From an uncultured Opitutia bacterium (GTDB lineage: Bacteria > Verrucomicrobiota > Verrucomicrobiia > Opitutales > Coraliomargaritaceae): a DNA stretch of 45,406 bases. The notes under the pieces were generated by a model. It made no database searches and was not told where the DNA came from. It was given only the letters and a program-made list of their open reading frames with translations. How positions within the stretch are numbered: position 1 is the first letter of the stretch; the number at the start of each line of letters is the position of its first letter. The position numbers and the translations under genes are program-made. The stretch is taken from contig CAJWHF010000005.1 of assembly GCA_913041275.1 (NCBI GenBank), positions 1 through 45,406 on the forward strand, in the 5' to 3' direction. This document shows, piece by piece, positions 30,619-40,441 of the stretch.

Positions 30619-31863
30619 ATGAGCGACCCATATATACAAGAACTATTTGCTGAGCGAATCGGCGGGAATCAATACGGAAAGTCCACAGCCATTTATAAGT
30701 TTGAGAAGATCAAACGTGCCAAAAAAGCCGCCAAAGCGGCTAAACCAGATCTCGAGCTCATCGATATGGGTGTGGGCGAGCCAGATGAAATGGCATTTCC
30801 TATTGTCGTAGAGTCTCTTCAAGCTGAAGCTGCAAAGGCTGAGAACGGAGGCTATGCCGACAATGGTGGTGAGAGTTTTAAAGAAGCCGCTGCTACATAC
30901 ATGGCAGAGGTATTTGATGTGAAGGATATCGATCCAGAGACCGACGTCATCCACTCGATTGGTTCGAAGACTGCCCTGTCCATGATTCCAGCCTGTTTCA
31001 TTAACCGAGGTGACTATGTACTCATGACAGTCCCCGGCTATCCGGTGCTCGGCACGCATGCCAAATACCTAGGGGGTGAAGTTTACAATATGAAGCTCGA
31101 AGCGGGTAACGACTTCTTGCCCGATCTGGACGCAGTGCCCGCCGATGTGCTGGCTAAGGCTAAGATAATGGTACTTAATTACCCAAACAATCCAACGGGA
31201 GCCTCTGCCACACTAGAATTTTTTGGTAAAGTAGTAGAATTTGCTAAAAAAAATAACTTAATAATTCTCCAAGATGCGGCATACGCGTCACTTATATTCG
31301 AGGGCAAGCCGCTATCAATTTTTCAAGTACCTGGAGCCAAAGACGTGGCCATCGAATTACACTCGCTCTCTAAGAGTTACAATATGACAGGCTGGCGCAT
31401 TGGCTTCGTTGTAGGAAATCCTCTCATAGTACAGGCTTATGCAGACATGAAGGACAACTCTGACTCTGGCCAGTTTCTCGCTATCCAGAAGGCTGGCGTT
31501 ACTGCTCTAGAGAACCCACAGATAACCGAACAGATCGCTGAGAAATACTCGCGCCGTATGGATCTACTAATTGAAGCACTAACTAGCAATGGATTCACGG
31601 TGAGTAAACCTAAAGGTAGCTTCTTTCTCTATGTCCCCGCTCCCCGCACTGCGACACTCGCAGGAGTAAGCACAGAATTCGCTACGGGTGAGGACTTTAG
31701 CCAGTGGCTCATTACTAACGAGCTAATTAGCACTGTGCCTTGGGATGATTGTGGAAACTTTGTCCGGTTCTCTGTCACTTTTTCAGCCCAAGGTGTGGCC
31801 AAAGAAGTGGAAATCGTTGAAGAGATCGCTCAGCGTCTCAAGAAATACGAATTTACTTTTTAG
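30619..31863 (+). CDS. dapL: LL-diaminopimelate aminotransferase
   Basis: DMGVGEPDEMAFP, LNYPNNPTGASATLEFF, DAAYASLIFEGKPLS, SLSKSYNMTGWRIGFVVGN. Confidence 0.93.
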   Translation: MSDPYIQELFAERIGGNQYGKSTAIYKFEKIKRAKKAAKAAKPDLELIDMGVGEPDEMAFPIVVESLQAEAAKAENGGYADNGGESFKEAAATYMAEVFDVKDIDPETDVIHSIGSKTALSMIPACFINRGDYVLMTVPGYPVLGTHAKYLGGEVYNMKLEAGNDFLPDLDAVPADVLAKAKIMVLNYPNNPTGASATLEFFGKVVEFAKKNNLIILQDAAYASLIFEGKPLSIFQVPGAKDVAIELHSLSKSYNMTGWRIGFVVGNPLIVQAYADMKDNSDSGQFLAIQKAGVTALENPQITEQIAEKYSRRMDLLIEALTSNGFTVSKPKGSFFLYVPAPRTATLAGVSTEFATGEDFSQWLITNELISTVPWDDCGNFVRFSVTFSAQGVAKEVEIVEEIAQRLKKYEFTF

Positions 31864-32051
31864 AGCTAAAACGCTTTCAATTCTATTATCTTTTGAGAGT
31901 ACATTTTAAATTCTTGTGTTCTATTTATAGACAAAACAATAGGGACTAGATATCCCTACATAAGATAAAATAACCTACCTTCAATTTATCGAAAGAACAG
32001 GAAAATAAAATGTTTAGTAATAAGGTATACAGCTGATAAGAAGGCTTTACT

Positions 32052-32741
32052 ATGTGGATTCGTAAGAGGCATCGTAAGAAGGATAAGGTATTCAGCATAT
32101 ACGAGGGCGAGAGGGAAGAATGGAGTAAGAGGGAAAAGTTTATAGCTTATCCTATTATGTCTACTGCGATTGGATCTGTAATTTACTTAACTTATATGTC
32201 CAACAAATACGAAAGTTATGATCCACCTCAGGTTTTATTGATAACGTGGACCATATCAATATTCGCTACTTTCGCTTTCATATTTTCAAGTAAAAAACTC
32301 CTTAAGGAGGCTACTGACGAGGTAGGAAATAAAATATTAGAAGGTTCACCATATTTTAATTTATCTCAATTATCTGGTTTATTTCCAATAGGAGGTATTA
32401 TTATTTCTGTATTATTATATAAAAAACAAATAGTTAACGATGAACTATCTCTACCATTTTTTGGATTTTCTTTATTACTTTTAGGTTGCTGGGTTGTATC
32501 ATTTCAATTTCTACAAAGTTTCTATCACCGCGTAGAAAATAAATATTTCAAAGGATGCCCCTACTTACCTTGTAGAAGCAAATCTAAGGCACTCATAGAG
32601 GAAAACAAAATTGAAGCCTCTTTCACCGGCGCCTATATAGCACTCTACCATTACAGGTGTAACTGCTGTCACAAAAGATGGACTCAAACTGGATACTTAT
32701 TATATAAACCTAAACTTAAACTTTTTAAATTCCGCAAGTAG
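32052..32741 (+). CDS. uncharacterised membrane protein with C-terminal Cys-rich (zinc-ribbon-like) segment
   Basis: Several hydrophobic segments; C-terminal CPYLPC…YRCNCCHKRWTQ; AGAAGG about 8 nt upstream of ATG. Confidence 0.7.
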   Translation: MWIRKRHRKKDKVFSIYEGEREEWSKREKFIAYPIMSTAIGSVIYLTYMSNKYESYDPPQVLLITWTISIFATFAFIFSSKKLLKEATDEVGNKILEGSPYFNLSQLSGLFPIGGIIISVLLYKKQIVNDELSLPFFGFSLLLLGCWVVSFQFLQSFYHRVENKYFKGCPYLPCRSKSKALIEENKIEASFTGAYIALYHYRCNCCHKRWTQTGYLLYKPKLKLFKFRK

Positions 32742-32762
32742 TTAGCAAAGAGAAACATTATG

Positions 32763-34049
32763 TCACCGTTTATTAACTGGCACATAACTACGCTCGGTCT
32801 CGCCGGTATAAATCTGCCGAGGACGATGTATGCGACTTTTAGGGTTTTCTGCGATTTCCTTCCAGTTGGCTATCCAACCAGGCATACGACCTAAAGCAAA
32901 CATCACAGTAAACATATCCACGGGAATACCGATCGCTTTGAGTATTATCCCGCTATAAAAATCCACATTGGGGTACAGTTTTCGGCTAATAAAGTAATCA
33001 TCCTTTAGTGCACTCTGCTCAAGCTTACGAGCGATCTCTAAGAGAGGATCATCCATTCCCATGCTCCCGAGTATAGATTCTGAGCTTTTACCAAGAATCT
33101 TGGCACGAGGGTCGTAATTTTTATAGACTCGGTGACCGAAGCCCATGAGCTTGGCCTCTCCCTTTTTAGCGGCTTCGATAAACTTAGATCCGTCGTCTCC
33201 GCTAGCATGAATTTCTTCGAGCATCTTGATCACTGCCATATTGGCACCACCGTGGGAAGGACCCCAAAGTGCGCTCACTCCGGCTGAAACCGAAGCGAAA
33301 AGATTAGCACCACCCGAAGCGACCATACGCACAGTGGAGGTGGAGCAGTTTTGCTCGTGGTCCGCATGTAACATAAGGAAGAGATCCAGCGCCTTGCCCA
33401 CACCATGGTTATCGACGTACTCGTTATAGGGCTCAGAGAACATCATGTGTAGGAAATTTGATGTGTAACTAGTATCCGCAGGTGGAATAAATGGCATCCC
33501 CATCTTCATTCGGTAAGTCATGGCCGCGATCGCGCGTACTTTGGAGATTAGTAAAACTGCAGTCTCGTCAAAATGAGCTAAGTCTTCCTCACGATTATTC
33601 GTAGACATCTCAGGATGATAAGCACCAAGAGAATTGAGCATAGAGGAAAGGATCGCCATAGGATGCGCAGCACTAGGGAAACTATCGAAGTGTCCATTCA
33701 TACTAGTATGAATGGAGGCATGGCTACGGATTTTCTGAAGAAAGGTATCGAGGCTCTCTTGATTTGGTAGATCCCCGTAAATGATGAGCATGGCAGTTTC
33801 TAAAAAGGTTGAATTTTTTGCCAGATCCTCGATTGAGTATCCTCTATGCTTTAAAATGCCCTTCTCGCCATTAATAAATGTAATTTTGCTGAGGCAAGAG
33901 CCCGTATTTCCGTAGCCCTCGTCGAATGTAATACAACCACTTTTCGCCCTGAGTGCCCTAGTATCTATGGCTTTCTCCCCGAGTGTACCTTCTATAATGG
34001 GAAACTCGAAATTTTCATTTCCCAGCCGTATAGTGCCTGTGTCTTCCAT
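32763..34049 (-). CDS. gltA: citrate synthase
   Basis: [95 protein letters not shown]. Confidence 0.97.
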   Translation of the reverse strand: MEDTGTIRLGNENFEFPIIEGTLGEKAIDTRALRAKSGCITFDEGYGNTGSCLSKITFINGEKGILKHRGYSIEDLAKNSTFLETAMLIIYGDLPNQESLDTFLQKIRSHASIHTSMNGHFDSFPSAAHPMAILSSMLNSLGAYHPEMSTNNREEDLAHFDETAVLLISKVRAIAAMTYRMKMGMPFIPPADTSYTSNFLHMMFSEPYNEYVDNHGVGKALDLFLMLHADHEQNCSTSTVRMVASGGANLFASVSAGVSALWGPSHGGANMAVIKMLEEIHASGDDGSKFIEAAKKGEAKLMGFGHRVYKNYDPRAKILGKSSESILGSMGMDDPLLEIARKLEQSALKDDYFISRKLYPNVDFYSGIILKAIGIPVDMFTVMFALGRMPGWIANWKEIAENPKSRIHRPRQIYTGETERSYVPVNKR

Positions 34050-34108
34050 TATAGTGTTTTTAGTATAAGATTGATCGGTAGCAGAGTGCGGACCGTATCA
34101 GTAAGGAT

Positions 34109-34762
34109 CTAGAGTGATCTCAAAAAGTTTCGATAAAGATGCAAACCTTTTGCCTGACTTTTTTCGGGATGAAACTGCGTCGCATAGCAGTTCCCGTGGC
34201 GTATACCAGATACAAAACGACCACCATAGTCCGTGTGAAAGAGCGTAAGAGTCGGGTCTTTTGGTTCGATATAGTAACTATGTACGAAATAAAATTGATC
34301 TTGGCCAGAGTTTAAACCTTCGCAAAGTGGCTCACTCGGATCGAAGCTAACTGTGTTCCAACCCATATGTGGTATTTTCAGCGCTGGATTAACATCAAAA
34401 CGCCTTACGGAGCCTTCAAATATCCCAAGTGTAGGAGTATCGCCCTCCTCTGAATGCTCAAATAGTGCCTGAAGCCCAAGGCAGATACCAAAAAAGGGGC
34501 GATCAGCTGCAATCCAATCACGAATACAGCTATCAAAACCCGTAGATTCTAATAAGCGCATAGTGTCCACAATGGCACCTTGCCCAGGAAAGACTAAAGC
34601 ATCGGCTGAGTGAATCTGCTCTGGATCGGAGACTAGGAAGGCATCTGCTCCTACATGCGACCAGGCTCGTAAAACACTGCGAAGATTGCCCATACCGTAG
34701 TCAATGACGGCGAGTCGTGGTTTTTTTATGGCAGCGTCTTCAATCATAGTGAGTTCACCCAT
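34109..34762 (-). CDS. hisH: imidazole glycerol phosphate synthase subunit HisH
   Basis: [31 protein letters not shown] nucleophile elbow, [10 protein letters not shown]; start could be internal ATG (MIEDAAIKK). Confidence 0.93.
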   Translation of the reverse strand: MGELTMIEDAAIKKPRLAVIDYGMGNLRSVLRAWSHVGADAFLVSDPEQIHSADALVFPGQGAIVDTMRLLESTGFDSCIRDWIAADRPFFGICLGLQALFEHSEEGDTPTLGIFEGSVRRFDVNPALKIPHMGWNTVSFDPSEPLCEGLNSGQDQFYFVHSYYIEPKDPTLTLFHTDYGGRFVSGIRHGNCYATQFHPEKSQAKGLHLYRNFLRSL

Positions 34763-34842
34763 TTTGCCAGGCTCTCATTGAGTTGCAAGCCGACAAGATT
34801 TTAGTGCGCTAAAAAGTTTCCCGCTTAGAATATTCAGGATGA

Positions 34843-36099
34843 TTACAACTTCCTAAAAAGCAAAGTCGCATTATGTCCACCGAATCCGAGGTTGTTGCAG
34901 ATAGCTACATTAACATCTGCCTCACGCATTTCGTTTGGAACATAGTCGAGGTCACAGTCTGGGTCTGGATCGTTGTAATTAATTGTAGGGGGAATTTTAC
35001 CGTCTCGTATAGAGAGTGCACAGATAGCAGACTCAATTCCGCCAGCAGCACCGAGAAGGTGCCCTGTCATACCCTTAGTCGAGGAAACTGCGAGATTACA
35101 GGCAGCCTCACCGAGAGCCTTTTTTATAGCCCCAGTCTCAAACTTATCGTTATATTGAGTAGAAGTGCCGTGAGCGTTAATATAGCTGACCTGATCAGGC
35201 TGAATATCCGCTTCATTTACAACAGAGCAGATCGCCGCGCCAAGGGCTTTACCTTCTGGATCAGGCGAGGTAATATGGTGTGCGTCACAGGTTGCGCTGT
35301 AGCCGGCAATTTCACAATAAATCGTAGCGCCGCGCGCTTGGGCATGTTCAAGAGTCTCCATGACAAGTACTCCAGAGCCCTCACCCATTACAAAGCCATC
35401 ACGACCTTTATCGAACGGACGACTAGCAGTTGTAGGAGTATCATTATAGCTTGTTGACATGGCCTTCATCGAGCAGAAGCCCGCATAGCCAAGCTCTGTG
35501 ATGGCTGCTTCACTACCACCTGCAAGCATGACATCAGATTCGCCGTCGCGAAGCATATGGAATGACTCTCCGATACTATGGGTGCCAGAAGCACAGGCAC
35601 TGACTATTCCATAGTTTGGTCCGCGTGCACCCACTTCGATGGCAACTACGCCGCTGGCGATATTTGCAATAAGTGATGGTATCATAAAAGGGGATACTTT
35701 ACGGGGACCTCCTTCATAAAGACGGCGACTCTGCGTCTGAATGGTAAGCATGCCGCCAATCCCTGAGCCAATTAGAACGCCAAAGCGATCCGCATCTAAT
35801 TTAGAAGTATCTTCTAAAGACGCATCTTTTAAAGCTAAACGAGAGGCGGCTACAGCAAGTTGGGTATAACGGTCATTACGTCGTGCCTCCTTGGGATCCA
35901 TGTATAAGTTTGGATCAAAATGTAGACACTCTGAACCAATTTTTGAGGGATAATCTGTAGTATCAAAGGACTTAACTGCGTCTATACCGCTCTGGCCCGC
36001 TAGGAGATTTTCCCAAAAAGATTCTACCCCGTCACCATAATTGGTGACTGTGCCAATTCCGGTTACGACAACACGCTTTCTTTCAAAAGTTCTACTCAT
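34843..36099 (-). CDS. fabF: beta-ketoacyl-ACP synthase II
   Basis: VVVTGIGTVTNYGDGVESFW, ACASGTHSIGE, NAHGTSTQYND, STKGMTGHLLGAAGG, NNLGFGGHNATLLF. Confidence 0.96.
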   Translation of the reverse strand: MSRTFERKRVVVTGIGTVTNYGDGVESFWENLLAGQSGIDAVKSFDTTDYPSKIGSECLHFDPNLYMDPKEARRNDRYTQLAVAASRLALKDASLEDTSKLDADRFGVLIGSGIGGMLTIQTQSRRLYEGGPRKVSPFMIPSLIANIASGVVAIEVGARGPNYGIVSACASGTHSIGESFHMLRDGESDVMLAGGSEAAITELGYAGFCSMKAMSTSYNDTPTTASRPFDKGRDGFVMGEGSGVLVMETLEHAQARGATIYCEIAGYSATCDAHHITSPDPEGKALGAAICSVVNEADIQPDQVSYINAHGTSTQYNDKFETGAIKKALGEAACNLAVSSTKGMTGHLLGAAGGIESAICALSIRDGKIPPTINYNDPDPDCDLDYVPNEMREADVNVAICNNLGFGGHNATLLFRKL

Positions 36100-36109
36100 A
36101 ATGTCTCTG

Positions 36110-36139
36110 TAAAAAAATAAAGCCGCATTTAAGCGGCTT
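36110..36139 (-). terminator. Rho-independent terminator between acpP and fabF
   Basis: Minus strand AAGCCGC-TTAAAT-GCGGCTT followed by TATTTTTTT; perfect 7-bp stem. Confidence 0.85.
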
Positions 36140-36165
36140 AATTGTAAATTTGAAAGTAGAAACTT

Positions 36166-36420
36166 TTACCCCGCTTTTTCAGTGATATAAGCGATGACAG
36201 CTCCAACGGTTTGCATTTTTTCTGCATCAGATTCTGGAATTTCACCGTCTATCTCGTCACTAAACTCTTCCTCGAAGGCCATGATGAGTTCTACAGTGTC
36301 CAAAGAGTCGGCACCCAAATCGTCCAGAAAGGAGGCTTCAGATGTGACTTGCTCTTCGTTAACGTTGAGCTGATCAACGATAATTTTCTTAACGCGTTGT
36401 TCGATTGTTTGGTCTGACAT
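36166..36420 (-). CDS. acpP: acyl carrier protein
   Basis: [19 protein letters not shown] phosphopantetheine site. Confidence 0.97.
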   Translation of the reverse strand: MSDQTIEQRVKKIIVDQLNVNEEQVTSEASFLDDLGADSLDTVELIMAFEEEFSDEIDGEIPESDAEKMQTVGAVIAYITEKAG

Positions 36421-36463
36421 ATTTTCTTTGTTTAGGTTGTATATTAATTACGCTAAATAGGCA

Positions 36464-37210
36464 TCACATGACCATGCCACCGTCAACTGTAAAAACCTGC
36501 CCGGTGATGTAGGAAGCCTGCTCTGAGGCAAGAAATGCAGTCGTCCCTGCGATGTCTGCGCACTCACCCATACGTTTCATTGGAATCATACCAACTATGG
36601 CATCTTGATGCTTTTCTTCTAACTCAGCAGTCATATCTGTGGCAATAAAACCAGGTGCAACGGCATTTACTGTAACATTTCGAGCTGCAAACTCCTTTGC
36701 GAGACTCTTAGTCATACCAATCATACCTGCTTTGGCTGCTGCGTAGTTTGCTTGTCCCGCATTACCCGTTAGACCTATAACTGAGGACATATTAATAATG
36801 CGCCCCCAACGCTTGCGGGTCATCGGGCGAGCGAGATGCTTTATGAAGCTAAAGCAACTGGAAAGGTTCGTATCGATAACAGCATCCCAGTCATCATCAC
36901 TCATACGAAAGAGTAACCCGTCGCGAGTGATACCAGCGTTATTAACCAAAATATCGATGTTGGTGTGTTTTTCGAGGAGTGATTCACAAGCTTCCTTGAC
37001 GGAGGCTTTATCAGAGACGTCTAGTGCAAGTGACTCGGCAGATCCACCATCAGAATTAATTGCCTCAGAGACCGCGCCGCAGGAACCTTCTGATCTGCTA
37101 ATACAAATAACGTGGTGCCCTTTGGATGCGAGCAACTCAGCTATACTTTTACCAATGCCGCGACCAGCACCTGTTACAAGGGCGATTCGTTTCTGCGTAC
37201 TTTCACTCAT
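36464..37210 (-). CDS. fabG: 3-oxoacyl-[ACP] reductase
   Basis: SDR motifs ALVTGAGRGIGKSIAE, NNAGITRDGLLFRM, YAAAKAGMIGMTKSLAKE, VNAVAPGFIATDMT. Confidence 0.95.
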   Translation of the reverse strand: MSESTQKRIALVTGAGRGIGKSIAELLASKGHHVICISRSEGSCGAVSEAINSDGGSAESLALDVSDKASVKEACESLLEKHTNIDILVNNAGITRDGLLFRMSDDDWDAVIDTNLSSCFSFIKHLARPMTRKRWGRIINMSSVIGLTGNAGQANYAAAKAGMIGMTKSLAKEFAARNVTVNAVAPGFIATDMTAELEEKHQDAIVGMIPMKRMGECADIAGTTAFLASEQASYITGQVFTVDGGMVM

Positions 37211-37307
37211 AAATATAAGTCTCCGACAATTCTTCCGACCTGCGCAAGCCCAATGTTAGGTGTGAGCGACATTGACAGCTATGCCTTAGTGAGGCTCTAG
37301 TAGAGTA

Positions 37308-38051
37308 ATGCCAAAACCTAAGCCAGTGCTTGAACCTGAGCGCATTCAGAAGTTGATTGCCAAATCTGGACTTTGTTCTAGGCGCGAGGCCGAACAAAAG
37401 ATCCAAGATGGGCATGTCCGCGTGAATGGGAAAATTGCTCAACTCGGCGACAAAGCCACCGCAAGCGATCCGATTTTCGTAAATAATAAGCCAATCTTGC
37501 GCAAAGAAGAACGCCCTATTACGCTTATTATGAACAAACCCAAGGGTGTGCACTGCACAAATTCCGACCCCCATGCGGAGCGCACCGTTTTTGACCTACT
37601 ACCTCCAGAATTTCAACGAAATCGCCTATTTTGTGCCGGGCGTCTCGACAAAGACAGCGAAGGCTTACTTGTACTTACCAATGACGGAGATCTAGCCCAC
37701 AGACTCACGCATCCTAGTACAGAAATTGTTAAGCGCTACAGGGTGGTCCTACATCGCGACTTTAAAAAAGAAGACATCCCTAAATTGTTAGCTGGGACCA
37801 AATACGAAGGTGATTTTCTCAAAGCCGAAAAAGTTATTCCTGCACCACTAGAGGGAGAAGGTCACAAACGTCGTTTAGAAGTTCATCTCCATCACGGCAA
37901 AAAGCGCGAAGTGCGCCGACTCTTCGAAGCCAACCGGTACTATATCAAAAAGCTCGTGCGTGTGCAGATTGGTGGTATTATATTAAAAAATCTGCCGCGA
38001 TCAGGAATTAGAATTCTCGGCAAAAAAGATATCGAACGCCTCTTTACTTGA
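37308..38051 (+). CDS. RluB/RsuA-family pseudouridine synthase
   Basis: S4 domain [30 protein letters not shown]; catalytic [23 protein letters not shown]. Confidence 0.93.
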   Translation: MPKPKPVLEPERIQKLIAKSGLCSRREAEQKIQDGHVRVNGKIAQLGDKATASDPIFVNNKPILRKEERPITLIMNKPKGVHCTNSDPHAERTVFDLLPPEFQRNRLFCAGRLDKDSEGLLVLTNDGDLAHRLTHPSTEIVKRYRVVLHRDFKKEDIPKLLAGTKYEGDFLKAEKVIPAPLEGEGHKRRLEVHLHHGKKREVRRLFEANRYYIKKLVRVQIGGIILKNLPRSGIRILGKKDIERLFT

Positions 38052-38088
38052 GGTAAAAAATATTAATTTAAGATCTACCCTCACCCAG

Positions 38089-38925
38089 ATGAAAGCGATT
38101 GAATCTATAACTTTTGCAGTAAACAAGACTAAGCCCGGTGCTGAGGAAGCCGCTCGCTTCCTCGCAGGTATCGCAGAATGTGAGGGAGTCAAGGCGACTA
38201 TCCGAAGCGACTATCCCTTCCTACCAGATGCACTCGCAGAGCAAGACCTTTGCTGCGCGATTGGAGGAGACGGCACCCTGCTGGGCGTACTTGATGCCGC
38301 GCTTGAGTCCAATTGCGCCGTGTTGGGAGTAAATATTGGCAAGCTTGGCTTCCTCGCGACCTTCACCCAAGAAGAGGCTGGGCAGGAGCTACCGAGCTTC
38401 ATTCAAGGCCAGTATAATATCGACGAGCGCTCTGTGCTTCGCTGCACCACTCGAGAAGGTGAGTGCATCCATGCACTAAATGATGTAGTGCTTAAGGAGA
38501 CCGATGGAAGCGGCTTAATTCGCCTACAAGTGGCCTCTAATGGTAATGCGGTATCAGAATACCACTGCGATGGTCTTGTTTTTTCAACTCCCACTGGATC
38601 GACTGCCTACAATCTATCAGCGGGCGGGCCCATTATCGGCCCCCGGGTAAGTGCAATTGCTATGACACCGATCTGTCCGCATACTCTAGGTAATCGATCA
38701 GTCATTTTTGATAACTCCTCTCTAATTAGCGTCAAACATCTTGAGCCTGGACCCTGTCCTCGTATCACTATCGACGGGCGCGCCCGATTCGCATCAGAAG
38801 ACAATTTTCCGATAGAGATCACTGTGGCGGACCGTAGCTTGCGACTTATGCAAAATCTAGACTACTCTCACTTTGCTATCGTCCGAGACAAACTAAACTG
38901 GGGCGATCCGACAATACGCCAGTGA
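38089..38925 (+). CDS. nadK: NAD kinase
   Basis: [44 protein letters not shown]. Confidence 0.95.
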   Translation: MKAIESITFAVNKTKPGAEEAARFLAGIAECEGVKATIRSDYPFLPDALAEQDLCCAIGGDGTLLGVLDAALESNCAVLGVNIGKLGFLATFTQEEAGQELPSFIQGQYNIDERSVLRCTTREGECIHALNDVVLKETDGSGLIRLQVASNGNAVSEYHCDGLVFSTPTGSTAYNLSAGGPIIGPRVSAIAMTPICPHTLGNRSVIFDNSSLISVKHLEPGPCPRITIDGRARFASEDNFPIEITVADRSLRLMQNLDYSHFAIVRDKLNWGDPTIRQ

Positions 38926-38976
38926 GTCGTAAGTAGTATCTTTAACCGTGAGTGAACACTCACTAATTAGTCAAAA

Positions 38977-40356
38977 GTGCGAATCATTGATAATATGAGC
39001 GATCCCCAAAAGGCTGCGGTCCTACACGTAGCTAAAGTTATTCGTGATTTAGGAGGTCGAGCACTCTTGGTCGGCGGCTGTGTGCGTGACTCTCTATTGG
39101 GCATACCTTCGAAGGATATCGATATGGAGGTCTATGGGCTAGATGCTGATGTAGTAGAATCGGCTCTAGCGCCACATTATCGGATCGATACCGTAGGGCG
39201 CGCTTTTGGAGTTTTTATTCTTAAAGGTCTCAATATAGACCTTGCCCTACCCCGCAGGGAATCGAGCGTAGGTCCAAAGCACACTGATTTCGAAGTTCAG
39301 GGCGATCCTAGTATGTCTCCTCGCGAGGCCGCATCTAGACGTGATTTTACAATTAATGCCATCAGCCACGACCCCTTAACAGGGGAGGATATTGATCCTT
39401 TTAACGGAACATCTGACCTCAAATCTAGAAACCTGCGACACATTTCTGAGGCCTTCAGCGAAGACCCACTTCGAGTGCTTCGTGGCATGCAGTTTGTAGC
39501 CCGATTCGGCCTGAGCGCAGCGCCAGAGACGATCGAGCTATGCCGCGCCCTGTCCCCCCAATATTTGCCTATGGAGCGGCTCTGGGAAGAGTGGAAGAAA
39601 CTCATTCTAAAGGGCAAAGAGATTAGCTTAGGGCTAGATTTTCTCAAATCCTGCTGCTGGTTGAAATATTTCCCTGAGCTTGAGGCGCTGGACGGTTGCC
39701 AGCAAGACCCTGAATGGCACCCGGAAGGAGATGTATGGACGCACACACTCCACTGCCTAGATGCTTATGCTACCCAAAGAACAGGTGAGCAGTGGGAGGA
39801 CTTGATTGTAGGACTTGCAGTACTCTGCCACGACATGGGCAAGCCCGAGACGACTTATACCGACGAGGATGGCCGTATTCGCAGTCCTCGCCACGACGTG
39901 CTTGGCGTGCCTGTGGCCACAAATTTCCTAGAGAGAATTACTCGACAAAAAAAGATTTTTGAAGAAGTACTTCCCCTGGTTAAGCAACATATGCGACCCC
40001 TTTCACTCTATCGTGATAGAGCGGGCGATTCCGCCATTCGCCGTCTGGCAGCGCGTGTGAAACGTATCGATCGACTAGTTCGTGTGGCGCATGCGGACAA
40101 CAGTGGTCGCCCGCCAATTGTTCCAAACTTTCCTGAGGGCAAATGGCTCCTCGATAGGACAGCTCAGCTGAGTATACAAGACAATGCACCCAAGCCTATA
40201 TTACAGGGTCGCCACCTTATCGATTTAGGAGTCAAGCCAGGCCCCAAGTTTGGAAAAATTCTTGATCTTGCCTACGATGCGCAACTAGGCGGCGTTTTTA
40301 GCAGCGAAGAACAAGGCTACGAATATTTGAAGGAAATCATCGATAAAACACAGTAA
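38977..40356 (+). CDS. cca: CCA tRNA nucleotidyltransferase with HD domain
   Basis: [60 protein letters not shown]; start GTG 38977 or ATG 38995. Confidence 0.93.
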   Translation: MRIIDNMSDPQKAAVLHVAKVIRDLGGRALLVGGCVRDSLLGIPSKDIDMEVYGLDADVVESALAPHYRIDTVGRAFGVFILKGLNIDLALPRRESSVGPKHTDFEVQGDPSMSPREAASRRDFTINAISHDPLTGEDIDPFNGTSDLKSRNLRHISEAFSEDPLRVLRGMQFVARFGLSAAPETIELCRALSPQYLPMERLWEEWKKLILKGKEISLGLDFLKSCCWLKYFPELEALDGCQQDPEWHPEGDVWTHTLHCLDAYATQRTGEQWEDLIVGLAVLCHDMGKPETTYTDEDGRIRSPRHDVLGVPVATNFLERITRQKKIFEEVLPLVKQHMRPLSLYRDRAGDSAIRRLAARVKRIDRLVRVAHADNSGRPPIVPNFPEGKWLLDRTAQLSIQDNAPKPILQGRHLIDLGVKPGPKFGKILDLAYDAQLGGVFSSEEQGYEYLKEIIDKTQ

Positions 40357-40441
40357 ATGGGCGTACAATAGAGCAGTCCATTGCTACATACATTACATTC
40401 AAGCTTGGAGATTGGGCTATGAATCTCCAAACTCTTTAAAT

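Noticed and set aside
31940-31958. TAGGGA-7 nt-TCCCTA hairpin upstream of the 32052 gene
   Set aside because: 6-bp stem in AT-rich DNA without U-tract or motif context; likely chance
34873-35457. 194-aa plus-strand ORF
   Set aside because: Antisense to fabF, whose motifs are intact; no recognisable domain
36798-37259. 153-aa plus-strand ORF
   Set aside because: Antisense to fabG
39297-39746. 149-aa minus-strand ORF
   Set aside because: Antisense to cca
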